Positions 10,806 to 20,940 of a stretch of 64,000 nucleotides of DNA are shown here, one piece after another. Numbering within the stretch: the first letter of the stretch is position 1; the number at the start of each line of letters is the position of its first letter. The notes beneath the pieces were generated by a model that saw only the letters and a list, made by a program, of their open reading frames with translations, had not been told where the DNA came from and made no database searches. The position numbers were made by a program, and so were the translations under genes. This DNA is from Acanthosepion pharaonis (taxonomy: Eukaryota > Mollusca > Cephalopoda > Sepiida > Sepiidae): assembly GCA_903632075.3 (NCBI GenBank), contig CAHIKZ030004545.1:2167501-2231500 (forward strand). Reading direction: 5' to 3'.

Positions 10806-11445
10806 ACGGTGACAGGGAAACCACTTCGCTGTCTTTACCAAGAAATTATAGCACTTCATAGATATTTAAAATGCACGTGAACGTTGCGGGTGACTGTGTT
10901 TATAAATGTGAACGAGTCCAATTCCTAAATAATAATAATAATAATAATAATAAAAGGAAACTGTGAAAAATCTTGATAACTTCGTAGTGAAGAGACATGG
11001 CATTTACAAATATTATTGCTCAGCTTTATACTCCTTACAGGTTTAAAAAATTGAGGAAATACATTTTTTTCAGAGGTGCATAGGTAATCTGTATAATAAA
11101 TTCGAACGTTAGTGTGTCACTGTGACACTCTTTTCAATTAAAGGGACACAACTCTCCAAACTTTCAATAACTCAAGTTACAGAAATTTGGGATTCCCAAG
11201 TTTTCATTACAGCGATTGATTTTTTTTTGGCGACGAATTTTCTTTGTACGATAACAATTTTTATAACTTTGAAATAAATTTGGGAATAATCAAAATTAAT
11301 TACGAAATCCAGCGATAATCCCCCATGAAATAAAAAATAACTGTTTGTATTGAAAGTAAGGACTTACGCAGATCAAAAATGTCTTTAAATTATGTGGCAA
11401 CAGAAGAATTATCGTTGAACTTTTAAAAAGTAAGCTTAAATATTA

Positions 11446-11730
11446 ATGCGTTACTTAAATGCAGCAATCAATTTTGAGTTCTTCTGTAGTTTATTGTTGC
11501 CTATCACATACGGCATCGGTATGGCTTGCAAAAAATCTCCGTCAACAGAGGACCAGATTGCAATCAAAAGAGTCAAAGCTGCAGCGAGGAAAAGAAAGTC
11601 TTGTGAAGATGAAAACCCATATGAAACGGCAACAAGGAGAGCTTCCAATGCTGAGAATATGCAAAGACTTAAAGACTCTCAAGCTCCTGAACAAGCCGAA
11701 GGCCCAATCAAGTGCCCTCCGTGATGCGTC
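11446..11730 (+). pseudogene. Helitron-type protein, N-terminal relic
   Basis: The frame contains KRVKAAARKRKSCEDENPYETATRRASNAENMQRLKDSQAPEQAE, a basic, repetitive N-terminal region of the kind that precedes the Rep/helicase part of animal Helitron proteins (repeats such as ETATRRASDAARMQRLR). The frame breaks near 11705 and no Rep or helicase domain follows. A helicase tail of a Helitron is at 48075-48305 on the other strand, not contiguous. Confidence 0.55.
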
Positions 11731-11894
11731 TTTTAAGCTAGTATTATATACGCTTGCAAAGTTTTGTCTAATTCAGTTCTGCTATTTTTGCGTACAAATT
11801 CTTAAAGAGACGTCAAATCTAAATCCTATATTTATATTGACAAGCAGACTAGAGTACTGTCTCATTAAAGGAGAATGCATTTAACACTCCGTTT

Positions 11895-12190
11895 TTTTCA
11901 AGTACGGAGGACCAAGTTTGTCAAAATTAAAATGTGTCGCTAATGCAAAAAACACAAAAAAAATGTATGTAAAATTCTCTTCTGAAAATATGGTTTATCA
12001 AAATACATTACCACAGATTTGAAATTTTATTAGTTTCATTCGAAAAGGTTAAATGAAAAAGTGAATAATTTTCAGTATATTAACATAAAAAATCAGCAGA
12101 AAGTGTCCACAAAATTTAAAAAGTCAATGATATTAAACTGTATAGAACGAAACTAAAACTAAACCATTAAAAATTGTCCAAACAATTTCA
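11895..12190 (+). repeat. Dispersed repeat, partner of 20941-21222
   Basis: Long near-collinear match: TGAAAATATGGTTTA(T/C)CAAAATA, GTGAAAAAGTGAAT, TTTTCAGTATATTAA, ATAGAACGAAA and TAAAACTAAACCA. It directly follows the Helitron-like N-terminus in this copy, so it may be part of that element. Confidence 0.7.
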
Positions 12191-12196
12191 ATATTA

Positions 12197-12999
12197 CAGT
12201 AGAATCCCTCATATCCGGAATCCCTCATATCCGGAGTGCCTCATATCCGGAATCCCTCATATCCGGAGTGCCTCATATCCGGAATCCCGCATATCCGGAC
12301 ATGATTTTGATGTGTATATTTGAACTATTTGGGTGATATGTAACTGATTTGAAATGATTGTTTTTCAGGAAATTTACTTTGGATAATTGATTCTTCTTAT
12401 TTCACGCTAATGGCTTGTATTGGTGCAAAAGATGCTGGGAATAAGAGGAAAGGATGACATCGAGACACATCTGCAACAAGATAGCGATGAGATGCATGAT
12501 TGTGATGAAACCTGGACTGAAATTGAAAAAGTTATTGAAAAGGTTGTCAGTTTTATGGAAAGAAAGCCAGCATTCAGCTATGACGATTGCAATAACGCAC
12601 GCAGAATTAAAATGTGTTTTTTATTTTTTTTAAATTTCAAGAACAAAAGCCAAACGAAGCGCGGAAAAAGTTGAGAATGACATTAGAAGAGAAAGAATCA
12701 TCATGCAACAGCGATGAAAAAATCCTCGTTACATTATTTGTTTTGCAGACATGGCATACTTAATTTAATGAAATTTTTTATTAACATTAAATAATTTATT
12801 TCTTTTTCCTTAAAATCATTTCTGTTATATTTCACTCACCATTAGCTTATTTTGTTTACTATAAAACATTGAAAATAAATGTTAAATCTGATTTCAGTTC
12901 TTTTATTTTAATCTAAATATAACCCCTCATATCCAGAAGTTGTGACCAAATCCCCATATCCGGAAGGACTTCTTAGTCCGGTTGTTAGAGATTCTAGTG
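12197..12999 (+). mobile_element. Tigger/pogo-type element, decayed
   Basis: Flanked by TA. The left end CAGTAGAATCCCTCATATCC and the right end (reverse complement CACTAGAATCTCTAACAACC) are Tigger-like termini. The left end carries about six tandem 16-bp copies of (A/G)(A/T)(A/G)(T/C)CCCTCATATCCGG at 12205-12300, with related units at the right end (12926-12965). Inside, the frame 12420-12674 holds KVIEKVVSFMERKPAFSYDDCNNARRIK, like the acidic C-terminal helix of Tigger/Jerky transposases. The catalytic domain is missing. Confidence 0.75.
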
Positions 13000-13144
13000 T
13001 ATTATAGAGATTGATCTTTGTTCTCGGTCTGAAAATGGAGGAAACCCTGTTTTTTTTTTCAGTAGCAATGGGTCCTGTTTATATGCCTGAAAAATTTCGT
13101 CTCGTTCAGTTCTGCAATTAAGGTGCACATTTTTTTTTAAAAAG

Positions 13145-13632
13145 TTAACCCTTTGCTTGTCCTGCGTGATACAGAGGACATGTGATTACCACGTCTCTGC
13201 ATCATATTTGGTGCACACAAACAATGATTTTAAAAGAGCCGTAAAACTAAGGACGCTTAAGAAAAGAGTCTACTATTAAGCAGGACATCCGAGAAAAGGC
13301 CTAAGCTAATATTTTATGCGTCATATATGACCACAGGACACTTGACTGATAATGTAAGGTCTCAAATGAAAGACATGTATTTTTCCACTTTATTGAAATG
13401 ATTATAACCTTTGCATGTCATGTGATGCTCAGAGCGTAGAGTAAATACCTTATGATTTGTACGTTTTGTGCATTATATGAGTTGCACGGTTTTTTATTAT
13501 GTGAAACACTATATATCAGCGCATTCTATTTGCCAAATAAAGTGAGTTGCTTTGCAATAGTTATGAATCTGAAAACAAGCATGAATGTTTGGATAGGACA
13601 CATGAAAATATCCTGCACGGGCAAAGGGTTAA
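13145..13632. mobile_element. piggyBac-like MITE, family A copy 1
   Basis: Bounded by TTAA on both sides with inverted termini CCCTTTGCTTGTCC and GGGCAAAGGG. TTAA target sites and CCC(T/A)-type ends are the signature of piggyBac elements. 488 bp including both TTAA; no transposase. Internal AT-rich palindromic blocks such as GCATCATAT repeat along the element. Confidence 0.8.
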
Positions 13633-13925
13633 CATTATAAATCAAAATCTGCCCAGAGTTTAATACTCCATCTTTACTGTAGTCTATTTGATAACACACT
13701 AACGTTAAACATGAAACTGTGAGAATGTCATTTCACAATAATATTCGAGTTTCATGTCAAGTTAACCGTTTTTTCTGCTGCATTTTAATTAAATGAGATA
13801 CTGAAATAATTTTTCTTATCTTTTAGTCACTGTTCTCGAGTAGAGTATAAAGGAGTCTTTGTAGATAAAATATGCGCGTTTTGATAAGTTTTTTAAATTC
13901 AACAGGTCAACACAGAACCCAGTAA
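13633..13925. repeat. Segmental duplication, partner of 15183-15760
   Basis: The flank right of MITE A copy 1 (ATTATAAATCAAAATCTGCC, GTCTATTTGATAACACA, TTCATGTCAAGTTAACC, ATTCAACAGGTCAACACAGA) recurs right of copy 2, where it is interrupted by a GC-rich insertion at 15228-15452. Confidence 0.85.
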
Positions 13926-13939
13926 ATTTAGAACCATAA

Positions 13940-14035
13940 ATCGATTTAACCGTCTGAGCACTGACCACCGCTTTACGTTAAACTCGGCCTTGTGCCACAT
14001 ACATTCCTCGTGGGGGGGGCTGTTAAATATTGGTA
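13940..14035. repeat. Junction of MITE-B start and SINE tail
   Basis: AACCGTCTGAGCACTGACCA matches the left end of MITE family B (15967) for about 30 bp, then switches to CTCGGCCTTGTGCCACATAC, the tail motif shared by the GC-rich repeat and some SINEs. Confidence 0.5.
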
Positions 14036-14189
14036 TTGAATCGAGTCGAGCTGATAGTAGTTCATTCTAAACCAGTCTGACAGTCATACTAACACCTTCC
14101 ACTTCTTGTATTATTTTTCGTGTAATATATTCTTTGTTATTTCTACTCTTGTGTTCCGTGTTGTTCTTCCATGGTCCTAACCTTGGACC

Positions 14190-14437
14190 ATAACAGCAAC
14201 TCAGTTTATTTAGCAAATAGAATGTGCTGATATGTAGTGTTTCACATAATAAAAAATTGTTCATCACATGTGATGCACAGTGTGTAGGGTAAATAATTTC
14301 CGTTTTGTACATTCTGTGCATCACATATAATGCAGAGGTTTTTATTATGCGAAACACTATATATCAGCGCATTGTATTTACCAAATATGCTGAATTGCCT
14401 TGCAATAGTTATAAATCTGAAAACAAGCAAAGGGTTA
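14190..14437. mobile_element. piggyBac-like MITE family A, partial and inverted copy
   Basis: The right half of the family A element (ending GCAAAGGGTTAA at 14427-14438) is preceded by an inverted stretch of the same sequence (GCAAATAGAATGTGCTGATAT), producing a head-to-head rearrangement. No left TTAA end. Confidence 0.65.
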
Positions 14438-14548
14438 AAAAAATGCAGTGAGGCTTGGCGGAGTGAGCAATCATGACTCTCAGCAAAATCATTTTTTATC
14501 TGTGAGTTGTGATATTTTTTTCTTTTCCACGATTTTCTTCTCTTAGAC

Positions 14549-14664
14549 TGCCTACAACCCAAGGCTAGCTAAGTCAACCTGTTATTTAACAGTGACGAGA
14601 AAGGAAACAGATTCATCTCATTTCCAGGGAAATAAGTGTGAAAGTGAACGCAACAGATTTATTT
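14549..14664 (-). mobile_element. SINE body fragment
   Basis: Plus-strand AACCCAAGGCTAG, CCTGTTATTTAAC, AGATTCATCTCATTTCC and GTGAAAGTGAACGCAACAGAT follow the same order as the SINE at 10480-10805. It lacks the tRNA head and abuts the TTAA of the MITE at 14697. Confidence 0.5.
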
Positions 14665-14696
14665 GTCACTATTTATCACATGAGACGGCTTCGGAT

Positions 14697-15182
14697 TTAA
14701 CCCTTTGCTTGTCGTGCGCATCATATGTGATGCAAAGGACATGTGATTTCAACGTATATGCAGCATATGTCGTGCGCACGAGCCATGATTTTAAAAGAGT
14801 CGTAAAACTAAGGATGCTTCAGAAAAGAGCAGGACGTTCGAGGAAAGGGTAAAACTAATATTTTATGCATCATATATGAGCACAGGACACATGACTGATA
14901 ATGTAAGATGTCAAATGAAAGACATGTATTTTTCCACTTTATTGAAATGATTATAACATTTGCATGACATGTGATGCCCAGAGCGTAGAGTAAATACCTT
15001 ATGATTTGTACGTTTTGTGCATCATATGAGTTGCACGGGTTTTTCATAATGTGAAACGCTATATATCAGCGCATTCTATTTGCCAAATAAACTGAGTTGC
15101 TTTGCAATAGTTATGAATCTGAAAACAAGCATGAATGTTTGGATAGGACACATGAAAATGTCCTGCACGGGCAAAGGGTTAA
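14697..15182. mobile_element. piggyBac-like MITE, family A copy 2
   Basis: TTAACCCTTTGCTTGTC to GGGCAAAGGGTTAA, 486 bp, near-identical in layout to 13145-13632. The right flank is also shared with copy 1, whereas the left flank is different. Confidence 0.8.
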
Positions 15183-15227
15183 CATTATAAATTAAAATCT
15201 GCCCAGAGTTTAATACTCTAGCTTTGC

Positions 15228-15452
15228 AGCGACCTCTTCCAACTAATCAGTCGAACTCTCTGCCTTCGGGCGAAGAGGAACCCGGACGAGGCTCCGCCGA
15301 AGGGCAGAGTCTCGTTCGGGGAGGTTGACTTCCCCTGACCCGTTTATGCGGTTTCAAAGAGGGATTATTTTTGGCCGAGCCTACGGGCTCGGAGAACCCA
15401 CGTTAAACCGGCCTTGTGCCACCTGCAACCCTCGTGGTGGAGTAGCTAAATA
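15228..15452 (+). mobile_element. GC-rich multi-hairpin repeat, single insertion
   Basis: About 225 bp of GC-rich sequence interrupts the duplicated flank and is bounded by a short direct repeat (CTAGCTTTGC), which looks like a target-site duplication. It holds strong hairpins (CCGAGCC..GGGCTCGG; ACTCTCTGCC..GGGCAGAGT) and ends with GGCCTTGTGCCACCTG. Four tandem relatives in the opposite orientation are at 52580-53545. Likely a short non-autonomous retroelement; no tRNA head was recognised. Confidence 0.7.
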
Positions 15453-15595
15453 TACTAGCTTTGCTGCAGTCTATTTGATAACACATTAACACTAAACATG
15501 AAACAGTGAAAATGTCATTTCACAATTTTATGCGAATTTCATGTCAAGTTAACCTTTTTTTTCTGTTGCATTTTAATTAATGAGATACGGAAATA

Positions 15596-15965
15596 AATTT
15601 ATCGAATATATTCGTGCATAAGTCGAGTTTTAGACCAAACATTGAAATGATTTTCCTGATCTTTAAGTTACTGTTCTCGCTTAGGAATCTTTGGAGATAA
15701 AATATGTGAGTTTTGATAAGGTTTTTTAAATTCAACAGGTCAACACAGAACCCAGTATATTTCTCGAACATATTCGTGCATAAGTCGAGTTTAAAACGAA
15801 ACATTGAAATGATTTTCCGTATCTTTTAGTCACTGTTCTCGCTTAGGAATCTTTGTACATAAATTATGTGAGTTTCGATAAGGTTTTTTAAATTCAACAG
15901 GTCAACATAGAACCCAGTATATTTCTCGAACATATTCGTGCATAAGTCGAGTTTAAGACCAAACA
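15596..15965. repeat. 162-bp tandem repeat, about 2.3 units
   Basis: Units begin at TCGAA.ATATTCGTGCATAAG near 15601, 15763 and 15925. Each contains GAAATGATTTTCC and TTTTTTAAATTCAACAGGTC. The locus right of copy 1 (13800-13925) has a single unit, so the expansion came after the duplication. Confidence 0.85.
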
Positions 15966-15966
15966 T

Positions 15967-16288
15967 TTAACCTTTTGAGCCCTGACCACCGCTTTACCGG
16001 TGATAGAGAAAAATGACTTAATGCCCAGCCACCGGTTGAACGCTGTGTAAACACTTGCTTCGTGTTTTGTTGTATTATTTAGGTAGACTAGGACACAGAG
16101 AAAGTAATCTGGCGATAAAATGAAGGCATAAAATCATACTCTCCCTGCTAAGTATAATGCTTATATTTTTGTGTAACTATTTTTATATCTACCGTGAAAC
16201 ATTACATACCAATTATTTGCGAATTTTCACTCAGAGGTTCGGGCAGAAGGGTTCAAATTGTTCAGGAACGCAGGGGTGAAAGGGTTAA
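15967..16288. mobile_element. piggyBac-like MITE, family B copy 1
   Basis: TTAA-bounded, 322 bp, ends CCTTTTGAGCCCTGACC and CGCAGGGGTGAAAGG. Internal GGTTGAACGCTG and ACCGTGAAACATTACATA are shared with 16399-16729 and 50601-50777. Confidence 0.8.
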
Positions 16289-16398
16289 TATTTTTATTGG
16301 AGATCTCTACATTAATCCCCTGGAATACAAGGGCTCTTAAATATTTAAGTTAACAAATATATTTTGCAGCCTTAAAAATTTGACCTTTTCAAAAAGTT

Positions 16399-16729
16399 TT
16401 AACCTTTTGAGCCCTGACCACCGTTTTACCGGTGGTAGAGAAAAATGACTTAATGCCCAACCACCGGTTGAACGGTGGATAAACGCTTGCCTCGTGTTTT
16501 GCTATTGGTTGTCTTATTTGGGTAAATTGGGACACAAAGAAAGAATTCTGGCGATAAATGAAGGCATGAAATCATACTCTCCCTGCTAAGTATAATGCTT
16601 ATAATTTTTTGTAACTATTTTTATACCTACCGTGAAACATTACATAGCAATTATTTGCGAATTTTGACTCAGGAGCAGAAGGCAGAAACGGGTTAAAATT
16701 GTTCAGGAACACAGGGGTCAAAGGGTTAA
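16399..16729. mobile_element. piggyBac-like MITE, family B copy 2
   Basis: TTAA-bounded, 331 bp, in the same orientation as copy 1 and separated from it by about 110 bp. Ends CCTTTTGAGCCCTGACC and ACAGGGGTCAAAGGG. Confidence 0.82.
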
Positions 16730-16732
16730 ACT

Positions 16733-16950
16733 CTGATATGTCGATTTCCGAAATCGGATCAAGAAGTCCGTAGCCTGGGAGATAACTGGGTCCTGATTTG
16801 TGTAATGTTCGATCTGACTGATTAATACGCACCAAAGAAATAGATTATGTTGAAAAATAAATATCTGTTCAGTTAAATAAAAATTCCTTTTTCACCATTC
16901 GGCTACGGACTTATTGATGTACCTAGATATGTCAGTTTCCTGTTCTTTGA
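16733..16950. repeat. Small foldback element
   Basis: CTGATATGTCG and AAGTCCGTAGCC on the left are mirrored by GGCTACGGACTT and CTAGATATGTCAG on the right. Arms about 40 bp, spacer about 125 bp. MITE-like, no coding capacity. Confidence 0.55.
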
Positions 16951-17146
16951 AGCTAGAAACCACGTCATCAGGCTGCGTTTTTCACGGTGAATTTTAAAGG
17001 TTAAATAATGCACAACATAGAAAGTATTATATATGTGATATATACAACGTAAGGATTTTTTAAACTTAGACGAAGGTTGCAATAATAGAGTATTGAATAA
17101 AGATCTAAGTCTTTAGCAATGTCGGGAAATATATATATAACGTCAT

Positions 17147-17181
17147 CCACAGACAGACTGTTTCGCAGCTCATCAGTGTGG
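17147..17181 (-). ncRNA. Type I hammerhead ribozyme candidate, minimal
   Basis: On the minus strand the boxes are in order: stem I 5' CCACA, CTGATGA (17176-17170), mini stem II GCTGC, GAAA (17164-17161), stem III CA..TG closed by a 3-nt loop, cleavage triplet GTC (17154-17152), stem I 3' TGTGG. Stem I is five perfect pairs and all core positions (C3 U4 G5 A6 N7 G8 A9, G12 A13 A14, U16.1 C17) are kept. Stem II is very short (two pairs). It lies at the end of a tRNA-headed SINE and beside a short AT tract. Folded by eye. Confidence 0.6.
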
Positions 17182-17360
17182 TTAGACATCCGTTTGGCTC
17201 TAGCTAGGATCGAAACCCGACTGAATTGGTGTCAGTCGGCGATTCTAACCATTAAGCCGTCAGGATGAAGGCGGATTTTAGCGTATTTATTTTTAGAAAC
17301 ACGCCCAGTGACCGACAGTGACTCAATTCGCATTTGCGAAGAGTCTCGCTATATAGCTAT
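17182..17360 (-). mobile_element. tRNA-derived SINE ending in the hammerhead candidate
   Basis: Minus strand: GGTTAGAATCGCCGACTGAC (A-box region) and GTCGGGTTTCGATCCTAGC (B box), followed within about 30 bases by the hammerhead at 17181-17147. The copy at 39552-39760 has the same order. Upstream block GACTATTATAGC..CGAGACTCTTCGC is shared with that copy. Confidence 0.6.
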
Positions 17361-17430
17361 AATAGTCACTGTTTACCAACACACATCTCCTCCCCAGAGT
17401 GCTCAACTGAAATTAATTTTTCAGGAGCCG

Positions 17431-17432
<2 letters not shown>

Positions 17433-17482
<50 letters not shown>
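17433..17482. repeat. (AT)n-(GT)n-(AT)n microsatellite
   Basis: Compound dinucleotide repeat. Confidence 0.95.
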
Positions 17483-17486
<4 letters not shown>

Positions 17487-17599
17487 ACTTATATATGTTT
17501 TAAAGCAAATACCCAATGGCACGAAAATTTTATTTTCCTTACATTAGGATCGAATTTACAAGAGGAAGATCCCGAAATGCAATTTGAAGATCGGGAACA

Positions 17600-17910
17600 A
17601 TAGAGTTTCTGTCTATATTTTTGAGATGAGGTATTATGTACACAATTTACATTATTCATTTTTGTCGCCATATTTATTACAACGTTTCGGCCGTTGTACG
17701 CTCCAGCATTCCTCAGGTGCATTAACTGAACCCTTTATTTCGCTCACTGGGGTAGTCTGTTCTAATGGATGTCAGTTATCAGTTATCCCCTGTTAATTCA
17801 TCTTTCCAAGTTCTCCACCGCCTTAACCAGGTATTGAACTCACACTCTTTGGGTCCTGTTACTGGATCCAACTAACGCCTTTATCCACTGTGCCATGTGT
17901 CCTTGAGGAC
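17600..17910 (-). mobile_element. tRNA-SINE, progenitor family of the 98-bp satellite
   Basis: Minus strand order: tRNA-like head (GGCACAGTGGATAAAGGCG; GTGAGTTCAATACC), body (TTAACAGGGGATAACTGATA), CTGAGGA, stem CAACGGCC, GAAA (17688-17685), then a tail with GGCGACAAAAATG and GTACATAATACCTCATCTC. That tail is what is repeated in the array at 31262-37195. Other copies: 31020-31262, 44600-44710, 46720-46998, 54465-54775. Confidence 0.7.
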
Positions 17911-17954
17911 ATCTGTGTATGCATTTTCTTTTATTATAAACCTAATGTATTTAG

Positions 17955-18376
17955 CAACCAGTGCTCATGTTGCAATTTTTGAACGATTTCCTCAAAGACG
18001 AAGAAGAGACTCTACTCGATAGAGATGTGGTTCTACAGAAGGATGCTAAGGATATCATTGGCCGAGCTTGTGGGCAACAATGAGGTCTTAGAGAGGATGC
18101 AAACAAGGAGGAGGCCTATACTTAAAGGCAGCTGAAGTTTATATGATATATAATGAGGAAGGGGGGCTTGGAGAATCTGATAACCTCGTGTCGAATACAG
18201 GGAAAGAGAGACAAGGAAAAGCAGTTCGTGATATACCTGACGAGCTTGAGCAGGTGGATGACAGAACGTGGTCTGAGGGAGGAAGCAGAGGGAAGGAGTT
18301 TATTGAGAGCTGCGAGGGATAGAGGGAGGTGGAGAGCCATGATCGCCTACGTCCTGAAAGGACATGGCACATAAAA
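17955..18376 (+). pseudogene. LINE ORF2 C-terminus, longest copy
   Basis: From 18025 the frame reads MWFYRRMLRISLAELVGNNEVLERM, the segment just after the YG.E.W motif of LINE reverse transcriptases. A frame change near 18110 leads to RKGGLENLITSCRIQGKRD then LTSLSRWMTERGLREEAEGRSLLRAARDRGRWRAMIAYVLKGHGT and a stop at 18375. Together about 115 residues of ORF2 C-terminus. Other pieces of the family: 9690-9815, 47530-47605 and 55644-56065 (minus), 62305-62405. Confidence 0.8.
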
Positions 18377-19140
18377 AGAAAGAAAGTGACTAACACTGAC
18401 CTCGAAATGTGTTTGGTGCCAGCCAACTTATACTAGTTCTAACTTTTAGAGACTCAGTTCAAGAATCATGTTCATTTTGACTAGCAATCTCCACATTTTG
18501 TTGTACATAACCTGACTGCAAGCATTACCTTCCCCCATTTTAATATCAGATTGACACCGTAATTCCTCCAGCAGTAAGCGAAAGAAAGGGACATTTTCTG
18601 AACGACGTGCCGGGTTCAACACACTAACAAAGATCTTGAGTCACATTGGTCATCGTCATGCAGCAAACAAATATCTGTCGATAGTAGGAAATCTGTTCGG
18701 CTGAAATATGTGCAGTATGAAAAGGGGTAACTCCCAATATGAACAATAATAACCCGACCAAAAAAAAAACAAAAAACAAAAAAAAACTTTTTTTTTCAAT
18801 TAAATTCTATCGAAAATGTCTTGAATATACAATATAGAAACAGAGAATAATTTTTTCCTGAAAATTGCCACGTCCCAATATAAAGTAAGGTAATAACAAA
18901 TTAATTTTATTTGCCAACACTCCCGCACACACAGACACACGATAGTAAGTTTGATGCAATATCATAATTAATTTGGTGCCCCGTACATGTGCATGCGGAT
19001 GGTACCAGAATTTGTCTCCCCCCCCCTGGTAGTTCCTCTTTTGGGAACCCTCAGGCATCAGGGAGTGATTCTGATCCTCCTCCTTGCAATAAATCAAATG
19101 AGTCACCCTCAATGGCTTTTGAAACCATGTCTCTAGATAC
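18377..19140. other. No gene seen
   Basis: No domain or repeat family was recognised; A-rich and T-rich homopolymer tracts at about 18759-18800. Confidence 0.4.
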
Positions 19141-19144
19141 TGCA

Positions 19145-19145
19145 T

Positions 19146-19189
<44 letters not shown>

Positions 19190-19523
19190 GAAATATAGTC
19201 TTTAGGTGTGCTATATTTATGGGATAAAGTGATCAATATCAGAGATAGAGCGTGTGTAAATATAAAAGTGAACATAGAACTCAACGTTTAGATGCGACAC
19301 TCTGTTTCATGCTGTACGCAATCGTCAGGTGGCCTGACGATTGCATATAGCATGAAACAGACTGTCGCCTCTAAGTGTTGACTTCTATGTTCACTATATA
19401 TATATATACAGAGATAGATAGAGAGAGAGAAGAGTGAGAGAGAGATTATTTGGAATCAAGAGAGACAGATGTAGAGTCACGGCAAGAGCGTGGCTTCTGA
19501 AACCATTTTGCTTGCTCGGGAGT

Positions 19524-19559
<36 letters not shown>

Positions 19560-19571
19560 CTTGCTGGTGGG

Positions 19572-19627
<56 letters not shown>

Positions 19628-19628
19628 G

Positions 19629-19669
<41 letters not shown>

Positions 19670-19759
19670 TTCTTTGCAAGCAAGAGAGAGTAACACAATC
19701 GTTGATGATCAAACTCGACATCAGCGGCTTCTGAAACCATTTTGCTTGTTACTACGTTC

Positions 19760-19794
<35 letters not shown>

Positions 19795-19803
19795 TGAACA
19801 GAC

Positions 19804-19841
<38 letters not shown>

Positions 19842-19880
19842 TGAACAGACTAGATAGATAGATAGATAGTTTGAGCCTAG
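19145..19880. repeat. Cluster of (AT)n and (GATA)n microsatellites
   Basis: (AT)n at 19148-19186, 19526-19557 and 19576-19624; (GATA)n at about 19627-19669, 19760-19795, 19803-19842 and 19852-19872. The spacers contain repeated phrases (CTTCTGAAACCATTTTGCTTG twice; TATGAACAGACTAG twice), so the cluster grew by segmental as well as slippage events. Confidence 0.92.
19263..19397. repeat. Foldback element with hammerhead-like arms
   Basis: Arms of about 60 bp invert around TGG at 19329-19331. Plus strand: CTGACGA 19334-19340, stem TGC-GCA, GAAA 19354-19357, CAG-A-CTG, GTC, GCCTC. Minus strand: CTGACGA 19328-19322 and GAAA 19308-19305. Stem I on the plus strand would pair GGC with GCC plus further matches after one mismatch. 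The pair next to GAAA in stem II is U-U. (AT)n lies 10 bp to the right. A decayed relative is at 51700-51800. Confidence 0.55.
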
Positions 19881-20289
19881 TTTCACAGGGTCACTCAGTA
19901 TGATAAATACTTGCACGCATAAATACTTACACGCATACATATATCTGTATATACTGAAAAAGTGAAATAGTTAAAAACACACGGACTCTTAATTTAAGTC
20001 AGTGCCTTTTATACATATGGAATTTCGGTGTTGTGGCTAACTTAGATTTTGCAGCCAGATTTGTAAATATTGAAGAAGAAACGTTTCACTTCGAAAATCA
20101 AATTTTCACAAAATGATGAGCTGCATATTAATGCAATTAGCTGTTATTTCTTAACTCATTGAATCATTTTTTTCCCTTGAATTATTTTTATATACATTTT
20201 GTGTCATATATTTAGCTCGACTGGCAAACTTAAGTAATGTGTCATTAAAAAAGAATTCGGCAAACTTGTACCTTTGTGCCTGCAAAAAC

Positions 20290-20940
20290 CAACAGAGTGT
20301 CAAAAGGATAGTTTTTCCCTTGACACCACTATTATTTTAACTACCTTCACTCCTCGGCAATGTTTATTATTTTAAAGAGCCATGATTTGAATTGTAATAA
20401 GACTTAAACATATGATGAAAGTGAATTTACATATCTTCTGTGTTCTTGCGAAATGACAACAAAAATAATAAACACTATTTATAATACTATTAATGGTTGG
20501 ACAGATATTGGCTAATTGTCGATCGATTCGAACTTTATAAAATGGTAAATAATAAGGATTTACTTGTAGTTGGTTTACATATTTTTATAATTTTGTAAAT
20601 GTTTATAAATTTTTGAATAAAAAATTGTTTTCATATTTATTTCTTTATAAATTGGTAAATGATAAATATTGCATTTCGTGTCGTTCTAATTGTATTCGTT
20701 TTTGTAAATATGGAATTATTCTTATAAATAAACATTTTAATAAATAAATAGTATCTAATATTTTTGTTGTAAATACTCAAGAATAAAAAATTGTATAAAT
20801 TCTCTTTCATCCTATCTTTAGGTTTTATTACAATTTTAATCATTGCCTTTTAAAACAGTAAAAATTGCTGAGGAGTAAAGGTAGTTAAAATAATAGCGGT
20901 CTCAAGGAAAAACGACCTTTTGGCATTCCGTTTCTTTTTC
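20290..20940. repeat. Foldback element with about 75-bp arms
   Basis: GTTTTTCCCTTGA..CTATTATTTTAACTACCTT at 20308-20350 is mirrored by AAGGTAGTTAAAATAATAG..TCAAGGAAAAACGACC at 20878-20919. The interior is AT-rich with short repeats of TAAATTTTTG and no domains. Confidence 0.65.
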
